A DNA stretch of 64,000 nt from Micrasema longulum (taxonomy: Eukaryota > Arthropoda > Insecta > Trichoptera > Brachycentridae). The DNA lies in the NCBI GenBank assembly GCA_022494885.1, contig JAGVSM010004935.1, positions 36,833-100,832 on the forward strand, in the 5' to 3' direction. The translations under genes were made by a program, and so were the position numbers. Numbering within the stretch: the first letter of the stretch is position 1; every line of letters begins with the position of its first letter. Positions 1 to 10,842 of the stretch are shown piece after piece. Below the pieces are notes generated by a model, which saw only the letters and a program-made list of their open reading frames with translations, was not told the DNA's origin and ran no database searches.

Positions 1-528
1 GCGATCAGTTCTAATTTTAAATCATTTAGATGTGTCTTCTTTTTTATAATATAGGCCTATTCAAAATACGAAACAGAAATACGTCCTTTTTAGTTTGACA
101 TTAAACGCGGAGTAAAGTTTAGCGGTCAAGAAAGCACTGACATCACCACTTATAACGGTTAAGCTTTCAAAATTCAAGGTTGTTTCAACGCATTTGTCAA
201 ATCATTTGACGTCTGAGGTGACATAATACGCATGCGCCGCGAGGGCTTCCGAAATGTTGCCACTATGAAAAATGAATATTTTCATTATTTTTTTTCATCG
301 GTATCCATATCTTCCCGAAAACACGTATCGACATGTCGGTAGAGCCGGCTTCGTAATACCAAGGTATAGTTAAGTTTTTCGTCTCGATACATACAAATGA
401 AGATAGCTTTTATAATCAACTCCCTGCTGACGCCTCTTCCTCAAGAAATTAATTTTAAAAAACCCTCTCATGATCTAAGACCGATTGTACATTGAAAAAA
501 AAGGCACTAATTGCGCTTATAAAAGGAG
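1..528. other. AT-rich flank, no gene recognised
   Basis: Mostly AT-rich sequence without a believable reading frame or a repeat that recurs in the window. A single GCATGCGC-type motif lies near 230-238. I see nothing else that can be named. Confidence 0.5.
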
Positions 529-534
529 CATCAC

Positions 535-708
535 CTTTGACTGAAGCCAGTTGCTCCTCAACCTTGTTGAGGGACGCAGGCGGCTCCGTGTCCTGCGCGT
601 TGGACGTCCGCTTCCGCAGGGTCCACGCCGGCGGGTCCTTGGCGGCGCCCGGGGCCCCCGCCTCGCGCACCCAGGGCGGGCGCAGCGTCTCGCGGCCCCC
701 CGGCATCG
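535..708 (-). CDS. Candidate internal exon of an unknown host gene
   Basis: A strikingly GC-rich 174-bp block in AT-rich DNA is open on the minus strand. It is bounded by a CAG acceptor (711-709) and a GTGATG donor (534-529). The length is a multiple of three and both ends are in phase 1, so it behaves as a symmetric exon. The predicted peptide is rich in Pro, Arg and Gly, with two short tryptophan motifs (RPPWVRE and PPAWTLRKR), then a stretch ending in NKVEEQLASVK. I do not recognise the family. Transcription on the minus strand and other exons outside the window are inferred. The overlapping plus-strand frame is probably a shadow, since a methionine-rich start alone supports neither strand. 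A CpG-rich regulatory island is the alternative. Confidence 0.4.
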
Positions 709-899
709 CTGCCTACCTAAGGAGAAATAATACGTACAAGTTTATTAAAAGAAAAATCACAGCAAATGGTTAAAGCAAATGAAAAACATCTGAACAATTT
801 TTTTAAAGGAACGAATTTATTGCAGTTATATACATATTTACTACCAGGGGTGGAATTCTGAATCTTCTTTCCCCCTAGAGAGTGATTTTAGACGTCAAA

Positions 900-1480
900 T
901 AAGTATTAACTTGTAAAATCAAACATGATGATTTTCAATTTATTGCAACAGAAAGGGAAAACATTTTTAAGAAGGGAATATGGGAGTCTAGGTATTAAAA
1001 GGTCTTATGACCTGTCATTGGCTGATTTAAGTGGCTACTTTACACACTGTGTAATATTCACCATTATGTTTGAACATCCACATTTCCTCAACTCTTCCAT
1101 CTGTTGACTTTTGTAAAGTGAAAGAGCTGAAACCTTTATCATGAAAAATTAAAAATTGGAAAATTGTTTTCAGGCGTTGCCTAGTAGGCGAATTGGTTCA
1201 GCCGGATGAATCTCGCCCACATGATAAAAGGTTTCAGCTAAACTTCACAAACGTCAACTGATGGAAGAGTTGAGGAAATGTGGATGTTCAAACATAAGCA
1301 GAATGGTGAACGTTACACAGTGTGTAAAGTGGCCACTTAAACCAGCAAATGACAGATCATAAGCCCTGTAAATGCCTAGACTCCCATATTCCTTTCTCAA
1401 AAATGTTTTCCCTCTCTGTTGCAATAAATTTCAATATGAACAACTCCCTAGGGAGAAAATGCAGCCAGTCTTCAAGCATT
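900..1480. repeat. Large inverted repeat, dispersed palindromic family 1
   Basis: Two arms of about 210 bp (roughly 925-1135 and 1235-1440) are reverse complements around an 80-bp centre containing AGGCGTTGCCTAGTAGGCGA. Arm landmarks are GCCTAGACTCCCATATTCC, CACACTGTGTAA and CCACATTTCCTCAACTCTTCC. The same unit, whole or in part, recurs near 5690-5940, 16895-16930, 19860-20420, 20640-20880, 36535-36570, 37240-37375 and 59240-59830. No coding capacity is visible, so it is best read as a fold-back non-autonomous DNA element. Confidence 0.75.
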
Positions 1481-1739
1481 TGGACTTACTCGAAATATTG
1501 ATAATAATATTCATTTATAACATTATTGCGACCTTAATCATTACCCACAACACTTAATTAGGTTGAATTGACGAAATCGTATTAGTTTTTCTCCGTTTTT
1601 TAAACAGGTTTAAACATTTATTTTACCTTTAATAATAAGTGTGGCCATTATATAAAGGAATGTGTCATTGTATTTTTAAAAAATCCTTAAATAAACCATT
1701 CTCTGAAGGGGGGAGAAGATTCAGAATACCTACCAGGGC

Positions 1740-1991
1740 TTCGATTATGAACGGCTATCTTCGTCGGTATACACTGAGACGGTATAAACTTATATATCGA
1801 TATTTATGTCCGAAAGTGTATTTATTTGTATGAAAATTTAAAGTACGAGTATCTTAGTCGGTAACCGGTAATTGAATATGTTAAGAAAAAAAAATTGGAA
1901 ACACATTTTTTTTTTTTTTACAGAAAACTTAATTTTACTTTGTAGATAAAATTGAAGATAAATGTTAACTTCAGCTGTAATCGGGGTCCAG
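1740..1991. repeat. Dispersed repeat, inverted copy near 59.0-59.24 kb
   Basis: The stretch from the TCGTCGGTATACACTGAGAC region to the TTGTAGATAAAATTGAAGA motif reappears in reverse complement at about 59010-59240. The TAATCGGGG tail also matches the MITE end at 58775-59003. It contains poly-T and poly-A runs and no reading frame. Confidence 0.6.
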
Positions 1992-2125
1992 GGCTGCTAT
2001 TCTAAACGCTCTCGCGCCCGTAGATTACTTTTATCGCGTTAGGTCGTTATTAGCGCGTAGTTAGTACGTATATACGCACTATAAAAGCGCTTTTTACGGC
2101 CGCGAGAGCGTTTAGAATAGCAGCT
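1992..2125. mobile_element. Short palindromic MITE (CAG target site)
   Basis: A 134-bp element with terminal inverted repeats GGCTGCTATTCTAAACGCTC at the left and the matching reverse complement ending GTTTAGAATAGCAGCT at the right, flanked on both sides by CAG. The CTCTCGCG / CGCGAGAG core is shared with the copies at 8527, 8639 and 30837. It has no coding capacity. Confidence 0.7.
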
Positions 2126-2845
2126 CAGGAAATCTATATACGACTAAGGCATTTGAACATAAATATGAAGTTTTCTCTGGTTAGGTTAGCCTCCATCTAA
2201 CATGGCTTAGCCTGTTCTCAGTGGTTATTTTTTTGTGTTCTAAATTATAAATAGTTCTGTTCCAATATTGAAAAACCATTACTTAAAAAACCTTAAAGTT
2301 TTACCCAAAATGGGTATTGTTTAAGTGTAAAAAGCAAAATACAAAAAGTCAGTGTGATTTTTACAGCATTCTAATAATGTATGTTATTTTGATTTTATTG
2401 CCGTAAGAATTTTTAATCTAAAAACTGACAATGGAAAACGAAACATCATTTTCTCCATACCCGTTTCTGAGCCAGTGTGGACCGACGATTGGAGAATTTA
2501 TGAAAAAAGTTTTTAGTATGAGGGAAACCGATGAAAGGGCGGTCTTTAATTTGGTGTGGGGAAGTAGTGCTTTTGCTAAAAACCGAAGTAAACAACTTAA
2601 TAAAATGTTTCATGTGAATATAATATTTGAAATCTTCCTGGCAAGATTCCATAGTTTGTTATAAATTGCTTCCTCAATTACGTCTCAATATGAAATTATC
2701 TAGAAAAAATTAAAATATAATTTAATTTGAATCAATAATATAAAATTTATATTTGAAGCACTAAGTTTGTGGTGGTGGATCAAAGAATTTGTATAGAATT
2801 TTGTGTAAAAAATTAAATAAAGTGTAACAAAGTACTAAAAGGCCT
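2126..2845. other. AT-rich spacer without recognised gene
   Basis: Short overlapping open frames at 2431-2664 on both strands have no motif or splice context and are likely chance frames. No repeat from elsewhere in the window is apparent. Confidence 0.45.
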
Positions 2846-2849
2846 GGTT

Positions 2850-4130
2850 AGTCTGCTATGAGTAAAACACGAGTAGTATAAGCGTTTCCAAGATGGCCGT
2901 GAAGACGTTGAAGATGACGGACGGCCCGGACGCCCCAGCACATCAACAACCGATGAAAACGAGGAAAAAGTTAATGAAACGTTCATGAACGATCGCCGAA
3001 TCGCAATTAGAGAAATCGCTGATGTTGTTGGCATATCGATTGGCTCATGCCATAATTTTTTTTGAATATTTTGGGTATAACGCGTGGCAGCAAAATTTGT
3101 TCCAAACATAGAATTAAGAATAGTCCAGAAGGAGCGTAGAATCATATTTGAATACATCGGACTGTGTCCAATAATCCCCCCACTATGCCCCACTTTCGCG
3201 CATTCGTGATGTCGCTGCGTAATGTTGCACGATGGGAAAAATATAATTATCACACAAATGTAAGGTAAAAAAAAATCAATCTGTTAATTTCTCTAAAATT
3301 TTATTGTACACTCGGAAATATTGATTGACACAACAGAGTAGATAAGTAAAGGATCATTTAATAAGAGTAATTGAATTAATGAACTTTAAACTTAAAATAT
3401 AAAACACATTTTATTTGACATAAAACGGATATTTTTATATCATGTTAAATAATATTTGATGTTTTAAAGATAATTTCGGTCAAATGTCCACCACAGAGTT
3501 GTTTAATCCGAGGTCCAATTTTCATTAGTTCTCTCATTAGATGAGCAAAGTAGGGTAAACAAATTTACTACCCTGTCAACACTAACGAAATATTCATTTT
3601 GTTTCTTCGACAATCGGAGAGATAAAATAATTCAATTTTTAAGTAGTTCATTTGCTACTTACACATTCATTTGCTAAGTACTCATAAAATGTGATCTTAT
3701 TCTGTTTCTTTAAGATCCTAGCAGTATTTTTACACTTTAAAAGGACACGACACGGCATAGTTGAATTCAAATCAGGATTTGCGTACTGAGCGACGTCTAC
3801 AAATAAACTAATGGGTTAAAACGTAAACCTACTAATTTATGAGTAGTTTAGTCGCCTTCTGTTTGATGTGCGTATGCGGTTTCTGGACTATTCTTAATTC
3901 TATGGTTGCAAAATTGTTTTTGTATTTCGAACAAAAACAGCGGCGAATGGAAGTTGCTCAGTTGTCACTAAATTAAGTCAACGACGATGCAGAATTACTG
4001 AAACGTGTTATAACTGGTGACGAAACATGGGTTTACGGATATGACGTCGAAACTAAGACTTAATCGTCCCATTGGAGGCATTTTGGATCGCCAAGACGAA
4101 AACCGCCGAGCACGCCGAACACGTCTTACC
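2850..4130 (+). pseudogene. Mariner transposase pseudogene, split by an 800-bp insertion
   Basis: Before the insertion (about 2880-3106) the frame reads a mariner N-terminal region with the GREDVEDDGRPGRPSTST motif, then NDRRIAIREIADVVGISIG, the helix-turn-helix and linker region. After the insertion (3905 onward) it resumes with EQKQRR and then VITGDETWVYGYDVETK, the first catalytic Asp block of the mariner DDD triad. Both halves carry stops or frame changes and the C-terminal third is degraded, so the gene is dead. No clear terminal inverted repeats remain. The family assignment rests on the conserved motifs. Confidence 0.85.
3107..3904. mobile_element. hAT-like non-autonomous element, copy 1
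   Basis: A 798-bp element with terminal inverted repeats beginning CATAGAATTAAGAATAGTCC at each end. It interrupts the mariner pseudogene. The 8-bp flanks are GTTCCAAA and GTTGCAAA (one mismatch), consistent with an 8-bp target-site duplication as made by hAT-type elements. No transposase is encoded. Family members lie at 16931, 18827, 26062 and 45143. Confidence 0.8.
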
Positions 4131-4339
4131 TTAGCGCCTACCACAGACAAAGTAAACAATGAAAAAAGCAATAAAGCTAAAAATTTTAGCATATTTCAGG
4201 GGCAAGTATACCAACATAACAAAAATTTACAATTGGACTCTCCGAACCCGCGAAATTTAAAAATTCCCGTTATTTTCTGAACACACCTCGTACATTTTCT
4301 TAACTCTTCCATTCTCTAACGATGCTGAATGTATGCAGT

Positions 4340-4505
4340 ACAGAATAAACTATCTTGAAATCGAAGAATAATGTTCGACCAAGAATAAAATCAGAATATT
4401 TCATAGTCCCTGGACTGGTACCTGAAGCGTAAGACCAACATCTTACCTTCATGAAACAAAAAATGATCAAGAAACGCTGCAATTGGTGTACCAATCGCAG
4501 AGTAA
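4340..4505 (+). repeat. SINE tail fragment (family B)
   Basis: TTTCATAGTCCCTGGACTGG and the following TACCTGAAGCG match, in reverse orientation, the tails of the tRNA-headed SINEs at 31740-31915 and 39440-39612. The tRNA-like head is missing, so this is a 5'-truncated copy. Short A- and T-rich DNA follows. Confidence 0.6.
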
Positions 4506-5025
4506 TTTCAAAATTACAAAAGTTTAAAAAAATCATACGTAATAATATTTTTATTTTTTTGCTTAGTTTGATATATTAACAAATAAAAAATCCACTGGAC
4601 GTTCACGCTCCTGACATCTATGAAATAATTGTAACATTAATAGATTTTTCAAAAACAATAAAGACCTTTGCTTATTTGGATTATAAATAATATATGGTAT
4701 AATCAATCACTTGTCAAAAAAACAAAGTCGCAAAACAAAGCGATAAATTTCTCACGACCCGCGATGTAAAGTGACATAAAAACGCGTAAAAGTTTATTTA
4801 AACGTACAGTCGCCGCCGTTGCCAAAACGTGGCAAAATAAATAATATTCTAGAAGATTTTGCGATTGATTGCTCTTTAAAACATCGCGCGGCGTCCAATA
4901 AATAATTCATTGTATCGTATCATTGCCTAATTTTACTTAAATAGTTTTTATTTATTTATGACCACCCACTACTTTGACTTTTTTGTTTCTAAAGTTTAAA
5001 TTTTATATTCAAGTGTTTGTTTATT
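4506..5025. other. AT-rich spacer
   Basis: AT-rich DNA with simple ATTT runs at its right edge (about 5015-5050). I see no gene, RNA or recurring repeat here. Confidence 0.45.
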
Positions 5026-5039
5026 CTTTATTTTATTTA

Positions 5040-5400
5040 TTTATTTATTCATATTTTTTGCTTACAAACTATAATTAATAATACCAAATAATGTGACCTC
5101 ACCGGGGTTTCCCGTGCCGAGGACACTCAACAATATACTTTTTTTAAATTACATTTGAGAATAATCAAAGAAGACTAACTTAAAAAAAACGAAGATAATT
5201 AACAAATATTTAGACAGTTTTAAAAACAAGGTATTTATGTACATCTATATTATTTATAATACAAAACACACAACGAAAATAACAAAAACCTATCATAAGC
5301 TATACACTTGTGGAGCAGTTGATTCAATATTGGTATGGGCGAATGAGACAATCCATTCAACTTCCAACTAGCTCCACTATCCATTTTTTACAGCCTTTTT
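5040..5400 (+). repeat. Dispersed repeat family 2, copy 1
   Basis: This unit shares a long stretch with 50550-50885, including AATGTGACCTCA, GTGCCGAGGACAC and TATACACTTGTGGAGCAGTT. It has no open frame. In the second copy it sits inside a LINE reverse transcriptase, showing that it is mobile. The class is unknown; a SINE-like or LINE 3'-end fragment is possible. Confidence 0.65.
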
Positions 5401-5689
5401 AAACATTTTCTCTTTAATTGAATTGTTTGTTTTATCTATTTTTCTACTTTATAAAAATATTTTAAACCATTTTATTTGGTTTTGTTGAGTTTTTCTTTCA
5501 TTCTTTCTTATTATTTCTTATTTGCTATTTTTTATTTTTCAAAGCATAAAAAAAAATATATGTTCATTATTTCATATGCGTACAATATTGTCTGTGCTCT
5601 TTTATTTGGATCTTAACAAAAACTTTAATCGGAGCAAACTATTATTTGATATAACATTTTGAGTTAGTCCAAATGTTTGCGGACAAATG

Positions 5690-5945
5690 ACTGGATTTCA
5701 CAGTTAAACTAAACAGGTCCAAGAAGTTTCAAAATTGAAAAATTGTTGTCCGGCGTTTCCCAGTATGTGAAATAATTCGATCAGATGAATATCTTCACAG
5801 CAATAAAGGTTTTAGCTCTTTAACTTCGCTGAAATCAATAGGTGGAAGAATTGAAGAAATATGGATGTTCAAACATAGGCAAAATGGTGAATGATAAACA
5901 GTGTAAAGTAGCCACTTACAGTAAGAAATAAGAGCAATAAATAAT
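5690..5945. repeat. Palindromic family 1, partial copy
   Basis: Contains the central block (TCCGGCGTTTCCCAGTATG, diverged) and the right arm (GGTGGAAGAATTGAAGAAAT, then the GTGTAAAGTAGCCACTTA landmark) of the inverted repeat described at 900-1480. Confidence 0.6.
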
Positions 5946-6279
5946 ATGTCAAATAACAGTGAGTACTAAAATAAATAATATAAAAAGCAAATAAAACTAT
6001 GGAAGAAAAGCAGATTTGTCAATTTTGCTAATTGCTAATCTCGAACTTGAAAAAGGTTGGCAACCTCGTCCCTATCGATGTGCAGCAACCAATTGCAAAC
6101 GTTTTTCTTAAAACATCGACACTTGTGGAGTTCTTTATGGCTGTTGGAAGTTGATTAACAATTTTAGGAGCCAAGAATGAGTTTCTTTGAGCAAGCTTTG
6201 AGTGAGTGGTAGGGCCAAGGTAATTAATCTTTCCCGCTGATTGCGTCTGTATATTTTGCTGTGTCCTGAATTAAAAAGT

Positions 6280-6400
6280 TTTACCCCGTACAATTATAAT
6301 TTGTACCCCAAACACGCTAAACGTCAAAAAACATGGCTTCCTCGGAAACCGGAAATCTGTTGCCGGGTGCAATCATAATCGCCCATGGTTGCTACGACAG
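6280..6400 (+). repeat. Short dispersed repeat shared with 9840-9930
   Basis: The segment containing CAATTATAATTTGTACCC, AACACGCTAAAC and CGGAAACCGGAAATCTGTTG recurs, diverged, at 9840-9930. No coding capacity is visible, and the element type is unknown. Confidence 0.5.
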
Positions 6401-6676
6401 CTTACCCACCACATACCGCAAACCGCATCTGAGGACAGAAGTCTCCTTGGCGGTGCCCACATACACGGAAAATTTGCTCCTTGTCAAACGAGAAAAGCTG
6501 CCCGAAGGAGCTCTCTGAAATCTGGTAGCCTTAGCATCTTTGTGCTGAAAGAAAGTAATCCAGAAGTATCATAATATGTACTTCATTGATTGAGAAGAGA
6601 GGGAAGTGAATTCTTCACTGACTGGGATTAAATTGATTGGACATGATCAATTCGCCGAAATGATTACAAAACTTTT

Positions 6677-7255
6677 TTAAAGCCTTGAAATTCTTTTTAG
6701 AAGCCACAGATCTGTATATCCGACAGGACCTATAACAGGGCCACGGATAGTAGCGAGAAGCTCCATTCGGTAATCATAGAGAAGGGGAAAGGGACAAGAC
6801 CACAGGATGTGTTCAGAAGATTGGTTAGGATATCCGCAGCAGCACGAAGGGGAGTCAACAATATTAAAAACAAATATTTTTTTATTAAATTTACCATGAC
6901 CTGATAAAAACTGCGTAGTCCAGTGATCGGGGATAACCCAAGAAGATTCTAAGCGCTGACGGATTGAAGGAAAAAAAAGAAAGGTAACCCTCCCTGAAGG
7001 GGAAGATTCCCATCGCGATTGCCAAGCATTAAGAAGAGCATTTAAAGTTATTTTTTTTATATTCGATTGAGACATTCCTTCAGTTGGGAGTAGACGGACG
7101 CCACCAATAATAAAAGAACGCCTTCTTTTTAGGTGGAAATTTGCAGATCGTCGCTGAACCTCCAGATCTAAAGGAAACAAGCCCGTTAGAACCGGAAGTG
7201 CATCCGTTGAGCATGTCCTATATGCTCTATATGCCACGACAGCGTAACAACGCTA
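6677..7255 (-). pseudogene. R1-like LINE, C-terminal end of ORF2 (5'-truncated)
   Basis: A 186-residue open frame carries the hallmarks of the region after the reverse transcriptase in R1/LOA-type LINEs. These are a WQSRWESSPSGR block, a TQFLSGHGKF motif and a zinc-knuckle-like CCCGYPNQSSEHILWSC (C-x-C, then H and C). Reverse transcriptase and endonuclease are missing, so this is a 5'-truncated copy. The frame is uninterrupted, which suggests moderate age. The 3' untranslated part probably lies at 6520-6676. I am confident of the LINE identity and less sure of the clade. Confidence 0.8.
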
Positions 7256-7307
7256 CAATTAATGTATACCTCTGTTTTGTATAAATATATTGAACTCTTT
7301 AATAAAG

Positions 7308-7357
7308 ATACCAGTCTCGAAGATGTCGCGAAAGCGATGAAACCGGACACTGGATAT
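7308..7357 (+). ncRNA. Degenerate hammerhead-ribozyme-like motif
   Basis: CCAGT (7311-7315) can pair with ACTGG (7349-7353) as stem I. Between them lie TCGAAGA, a perfect TCGC-GAAA-GCGA hairpin (stem II) and TGAAAC. The order matches a type I hammerhead (core, stem II, GAAA, short stem III). The core CTGANGA is altered and the expected cleavage triplet reads GAC rather than GTC, so self-cleavage is unlikely. Such motifs are known at the ends of Penelope-like retroelements. Confidence 0.35.
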
Positions 7358-7488
7358 TCCAAATTTGTGGATTAAAGTATCACTCGTCTTTTATTTATAT
7401 AATAAACAGTAATTGAAAGTAAACAGTATGTGAAAAAAGGCAAAGTAAAATAATGAAATTAACGGCAAAAGAAATGACAAATGGTTAA

Positions 7489-7792
7489 GGCTGTAGTCTG
7501 GTAAAACGAACGCAAAATTAGAAAATCATACGATTTAGCCATTTTAAAACGAATGTTTTTTTTTGATCGCGCAATAATTTTAGTTCAATTTGAAATGGCG
7601 TAATCTGCCGGTCTAAAAGTAATTATATTTTAGTTACATAAAACTTTTAAGTATACCTTTAAAAATATTGTTATTATCTGATTAATGTTTTTTATTTTTT
7701 TATTATTGCGTGATTAAAAAAAAAACATTCGTTTTAAAATGCCAAAATCGTATGATTTCCAAATTTTGCGTTCGTTTTACCAGACTACAGCC
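7489..7792. mobile_element. MITE with TTAA target-site duplication
   Basis: A 304-bp element begins GGCTGTAGTCTGGTAAAACG and ends with the reverse complement, so the arms pair over about 70 bp. It is flanked directly by TTAA on both sides (7485-7488 and 7793-7796). A TTAA duplication is typical of piggyBac-type insertion, but the terminus lacks the usual CCC start, so the superfamily is left open. It has no coding capacity. Confidence 0.8.
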
Positions 7793-7849
7793 TTAAGAAT
7801 GGTTCATTAAGTATGGCGTTCTTATGATTTAACCAAATATTTAATTTTG

Positions 7850-7990
7850 AGAGCCATTTCAACGAGTTGTATATAACTCACTATTAGAACATGGGAATCA
7901 AGTTGGGGTGAAGTGGGATTCGAACCACGGACCTCTGAGCCGTGAGTCCGAAACACTTGCCACGGGACCATAACCCGATTCAAACCGTTG
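7850..7990 (-). repeat. tRNA-derived SINE (family C), copy 1
   Basis: On the minus strand a tRNA-like head contains a perfect B box (GGTTCGAATCC) downstream of a weak A box (TGGTCCCGTGG). The acceptor stem does not close as a tRNA, so this is not a functional tRNA gene. The same head and following AT-rich body occur at 45700-45830 (minus). Pol III promoter activity is inferred from the boxes only. Confidence 0.65.
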
Positions 7991-8009
7991 AATTTTGTTG
8001 AAAGCATGA

Positions 8010-8526
8010 GTATTATTACTGCACTACTGGCGTTTTTTTAGAACAACCTATTTCAGTAGTGGTATACCGGAGGACTCCGATGTTTTAAGCATTAATAGAA
8101 TATGAATATATGAGCAAACGACATTCATAACTTAATTTTGCAAAAAATGTGACTTCCAGCCTTTCAAATTAAAGGTACAGATATAAGTATGGATTTATGT
8201 TACCATAATATTCAAAGCGAGAAATCCCTGCAAAAAAACTGCGTTTGCAGTTTAACGGGGACAGAAGTATATTTACATAAAATTGTGTATGTGAAAATTT
8301 TTCAATAATTTTTTTGTAAAATGAACTTGTTTTCTTTATTTTTGTCATTTAGAGGGTTTTATCAGCATACCAAAGGTATACTTGTATATAAATGTTTTCC
8401 ACACAAGCGCGTGTGTACTAATTCAATAATATACATTTTATAGTTAAATACGTTTTCCATCCGGAAATAGCCCGCGGCGTCTCTTCCTTCCCCACCCCGT
8501 ACCGCGCGCGCGTGGGACTCATCCAG
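8010..8526. other. AT-rich spacer
   Basis: No gene is recognised. A GC-rich run near 8470-8520 precedes the tandem MITEs. The open frame across it has no supporting motif. Confidence 0.45.
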
Positions 8527-8635
8527 GAGTGCTATTCTGAACCGCTCTCGCGGCACGAGAAAACAGTTTTTCTCGTGTATATTGTATGTAAGTACACGAG
8601 AAAATACGGCCGCGAGAGCGTTTAGAATACCAGCC
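8527..8635. mobile_element. Short palindromic MITE (CAG target site), tandem copy A
   Basis: Terminal repeats contain GTGCTATTCTGAACCGCTCT at the left and GCGAGAGCGTTTAGAATACC at the right. The flanks are CAG on both sides. Its right CAG (8636-8638) also serves as the left flank of the next copy, so the two elements are stacked. It belongs to the same family as 1992-2125. Confidence 0.75.
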
Positions 8636-8638
8636 CAG

Positions 8639-8767
8639 GGGTGCTATTCTGAACCGCTCACGCGGCACGAGAAAACAGTTTTTATTTTTTTTTAAAACTA
8701 AAAAACGTATATTTTAAATACAAAATTCACGAGATAATACGGCCGCGAGAGCGTTTGGAATTCCAGC
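8639..8767. mobile_element. Short palindromic MITE, tandem copy B
   Basis: Begins GGGTGCTATTCTGAACCGCT directly after the CAG shared with copy A and ends with GAGCGTTTGGAATTCCAGC. The middle differs from copy A, so this is a separate insertion, not a simple tandem duplication. Confidence 0.7.
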
Positions 8768-9839
8768 CTAGTAGCTTAATCACAAATAACTATTGACGTG
8801 CTTAAACACATACTAAGCATTTGAGCGATCACAATGAACAATAATGAACATGCTTAAGTTATCGCGGTCATAAGTCGACGCGTGTGTAATCTCTAAGTCA
8901 ACGCTCGTGTCGGTTTGTTTTTTGTTTTCCTCGTAAATAAATACAGTTCATTGGCGAAAAATCGGCGTTTACTATAAAAAATAATACAATATATTGCATT
9001 TGCAAAATAGTAGGGAGTATCTAATACAAAAAAGTGAAAATTAAATTACAATTTCCTACTATGGCGACTGCTTTTCTTGACATTTGGCTTGCCAGCCGCT
9101 GGCTCAATGCAACAAATAGCATGATAAATAATAAATAAATAAACAAAAATCGCAGTTTTGGAATATTTTCTATATTTACACCGGTGAAATTGAAATATGT
9201 GATTGCGCAGCAGGATTATACGTCGCGAAACGTAAATATTTTGATATTTAATATTAGGTGTTCACGGATGTTCCATTGTGATCGTGAATACGATAAACAA
9301 CCGTGGTGAGAAATTGTTATCACATATCATGAGACAATCTTGTCATCACACGAGGTAGACATTGAAAATTTCTGCTAAGAGAGCTTTGAAGCTAAGAGAG
9401 TTATCTTTAATTTTCCATCAAATTTTGCTTATGATTTATTTTATTTTTATTAATTATTATCACCGATCATTATGTATATAAAATTACATAATAAATTATG
9501 ACACAATGAGAATGTCCAGTTTAAAAAAAATAAATTTTCATTTAAGTATCGTTTTATCATAGCTATGATTTTTTAAAGTTTTGAATTTTTGAAAATCCCC
9601 ACCGAAACTTCGAAATGACACCGCCTGCGACGTCACAAGTTGTGACCGGTGGTTGATCAAAACACACATCTGAACTACGAAACATAACTGACAAGAAGCT
9701 AAGAAAATATGGGTCTGACTGACGTTCAACTGAACCGCCGACTTGCAGGCGTTCTTCGGGATCGTTTGACACGATCGTATCAGTTTGTAGGAACGACGAA
9801 CGGTTTGTTTTTGTTTCTGACATTTAAATGTTGATCCCT
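8768..9839. other. Spacer without recognised gene
   Basis: AT-rich DNA. Open frames at 9538-9894 (minus) overlap each other and show no domain. I see no splice-supported exon or recurring repeat apart from the segment that starts at 9840. Confidence 0.4.
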
Positions 9840-9930
9840 TTACAATTATAATTTGTACCCGCTTAATGTCAAAACACGCTAAACATCGTAACATATAGCT
9901 ACCGCGGAAACCGGGAATTTGTTATCAGTT
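9840..9930 (+). repeat. Short dispersed repeat shared with 6280-6400
   Basis: Diverged copy of the unit at 6280-6400, with ATTATAATTTGTACCC, AACACGCTAAACATCG and CGGAAACCGGGAATTTGTT. Confidence 0.5.
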
Positions 9931-10159
9931 GACACAATAACATAACAACGATATAATATAGCTCAAAACATCCAGCGGAAATGAAATATTCAACCAAAAT
10001 ATTTTTAAAAAATATATTTTTTTAAATTTTTTTTTTATTAACATACACGGCATAATTGCCTTTTACAAATTTATAATATAAACATATAAGGTTTGATATT
10101 TTTTAAACTACATATTTGCACTCAAAACTAAGGAACAATAATCAAGCCTAAAAATTATA

Positions 10160-10612
10160 TAACATAATATTAAAAAAAAAAAAAAAAAGTTTAAATAAAA
10201 CAAAAGTTTGAAATAAAAAGTATACGAGAACTTTAAAAATTAATATAAAAAGTAAATCAAATTTTAAACATAATAAGGTTTATAATAAAAATATATATAA
10301 AAAAAAAAAAAAACAGAAAATCATATATGAAGTAACTACATTAAATATGATTACTGCTCATCTTTGAAAAAGTTTATAAGGTTTGTTCTATAAGAACAAT
10401 ACCCCACATTAAATATATCCGATATGTGGGAACAACTATTGCCGAGTTCATGAAGTCGGCTTAATACGGCATTACAATTATACACTGTGCGTGAGTTATT
10501 ACTGCAAAACGGTGGCACCCGCCTAGTTATCCTTCCAGGCACCCTGAAGTTGACGAGTGACAAAAGTTCTGGGCAATCCCATATAGAATGCACATGCATG
10601 CATTGTTTTATA
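10160..10612 (-). pseudogene. LINE ORF2 C-terminal fragment
   Basis: The minus-strand frame 10599-10351 reads DCPELLSLVNFRVPGR and continues through TVYNCNAVLSRLHELGN and SDIFN, the usual end of Jockey/CR1-like ORF2 proteins. AT-rich 3' untranslated sequence and A-rich runs follow toward 10290 and 10160. Only the last 80 residues remain, so the copy is 5'-truncated. Confidence 0.65.
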
Positions 10613-10842
10613 AAGAGGGTTTTAACTAAAATATCGGTTTTAATTTCTTTAAACGATTATTGAAGACATTATACTTTAACCTAGAATTTAATAAAAACAC
10701 TACAAAATGTAGGTGTTAAAAATGCTCATATATATGAGCATTTTTATATATTATTATTATAAATATATATTAAAAAAAAGGGTAATCCTCATATATAATT
10801 GTCTTACATACTCTTTAAATCTCACTCTCGATAATGCAGGTA

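Noticed and set aside
2813..3253. 146-codon minus-strand frame
   Set aside because: It is the antisense of the mariner pseudogene and the end of the hAT-like element.
9538..9894. Overlapping 118- and 86-codon frames
   Set aside because: Two frames over the same stretch, neither with motifs nor splice signals.
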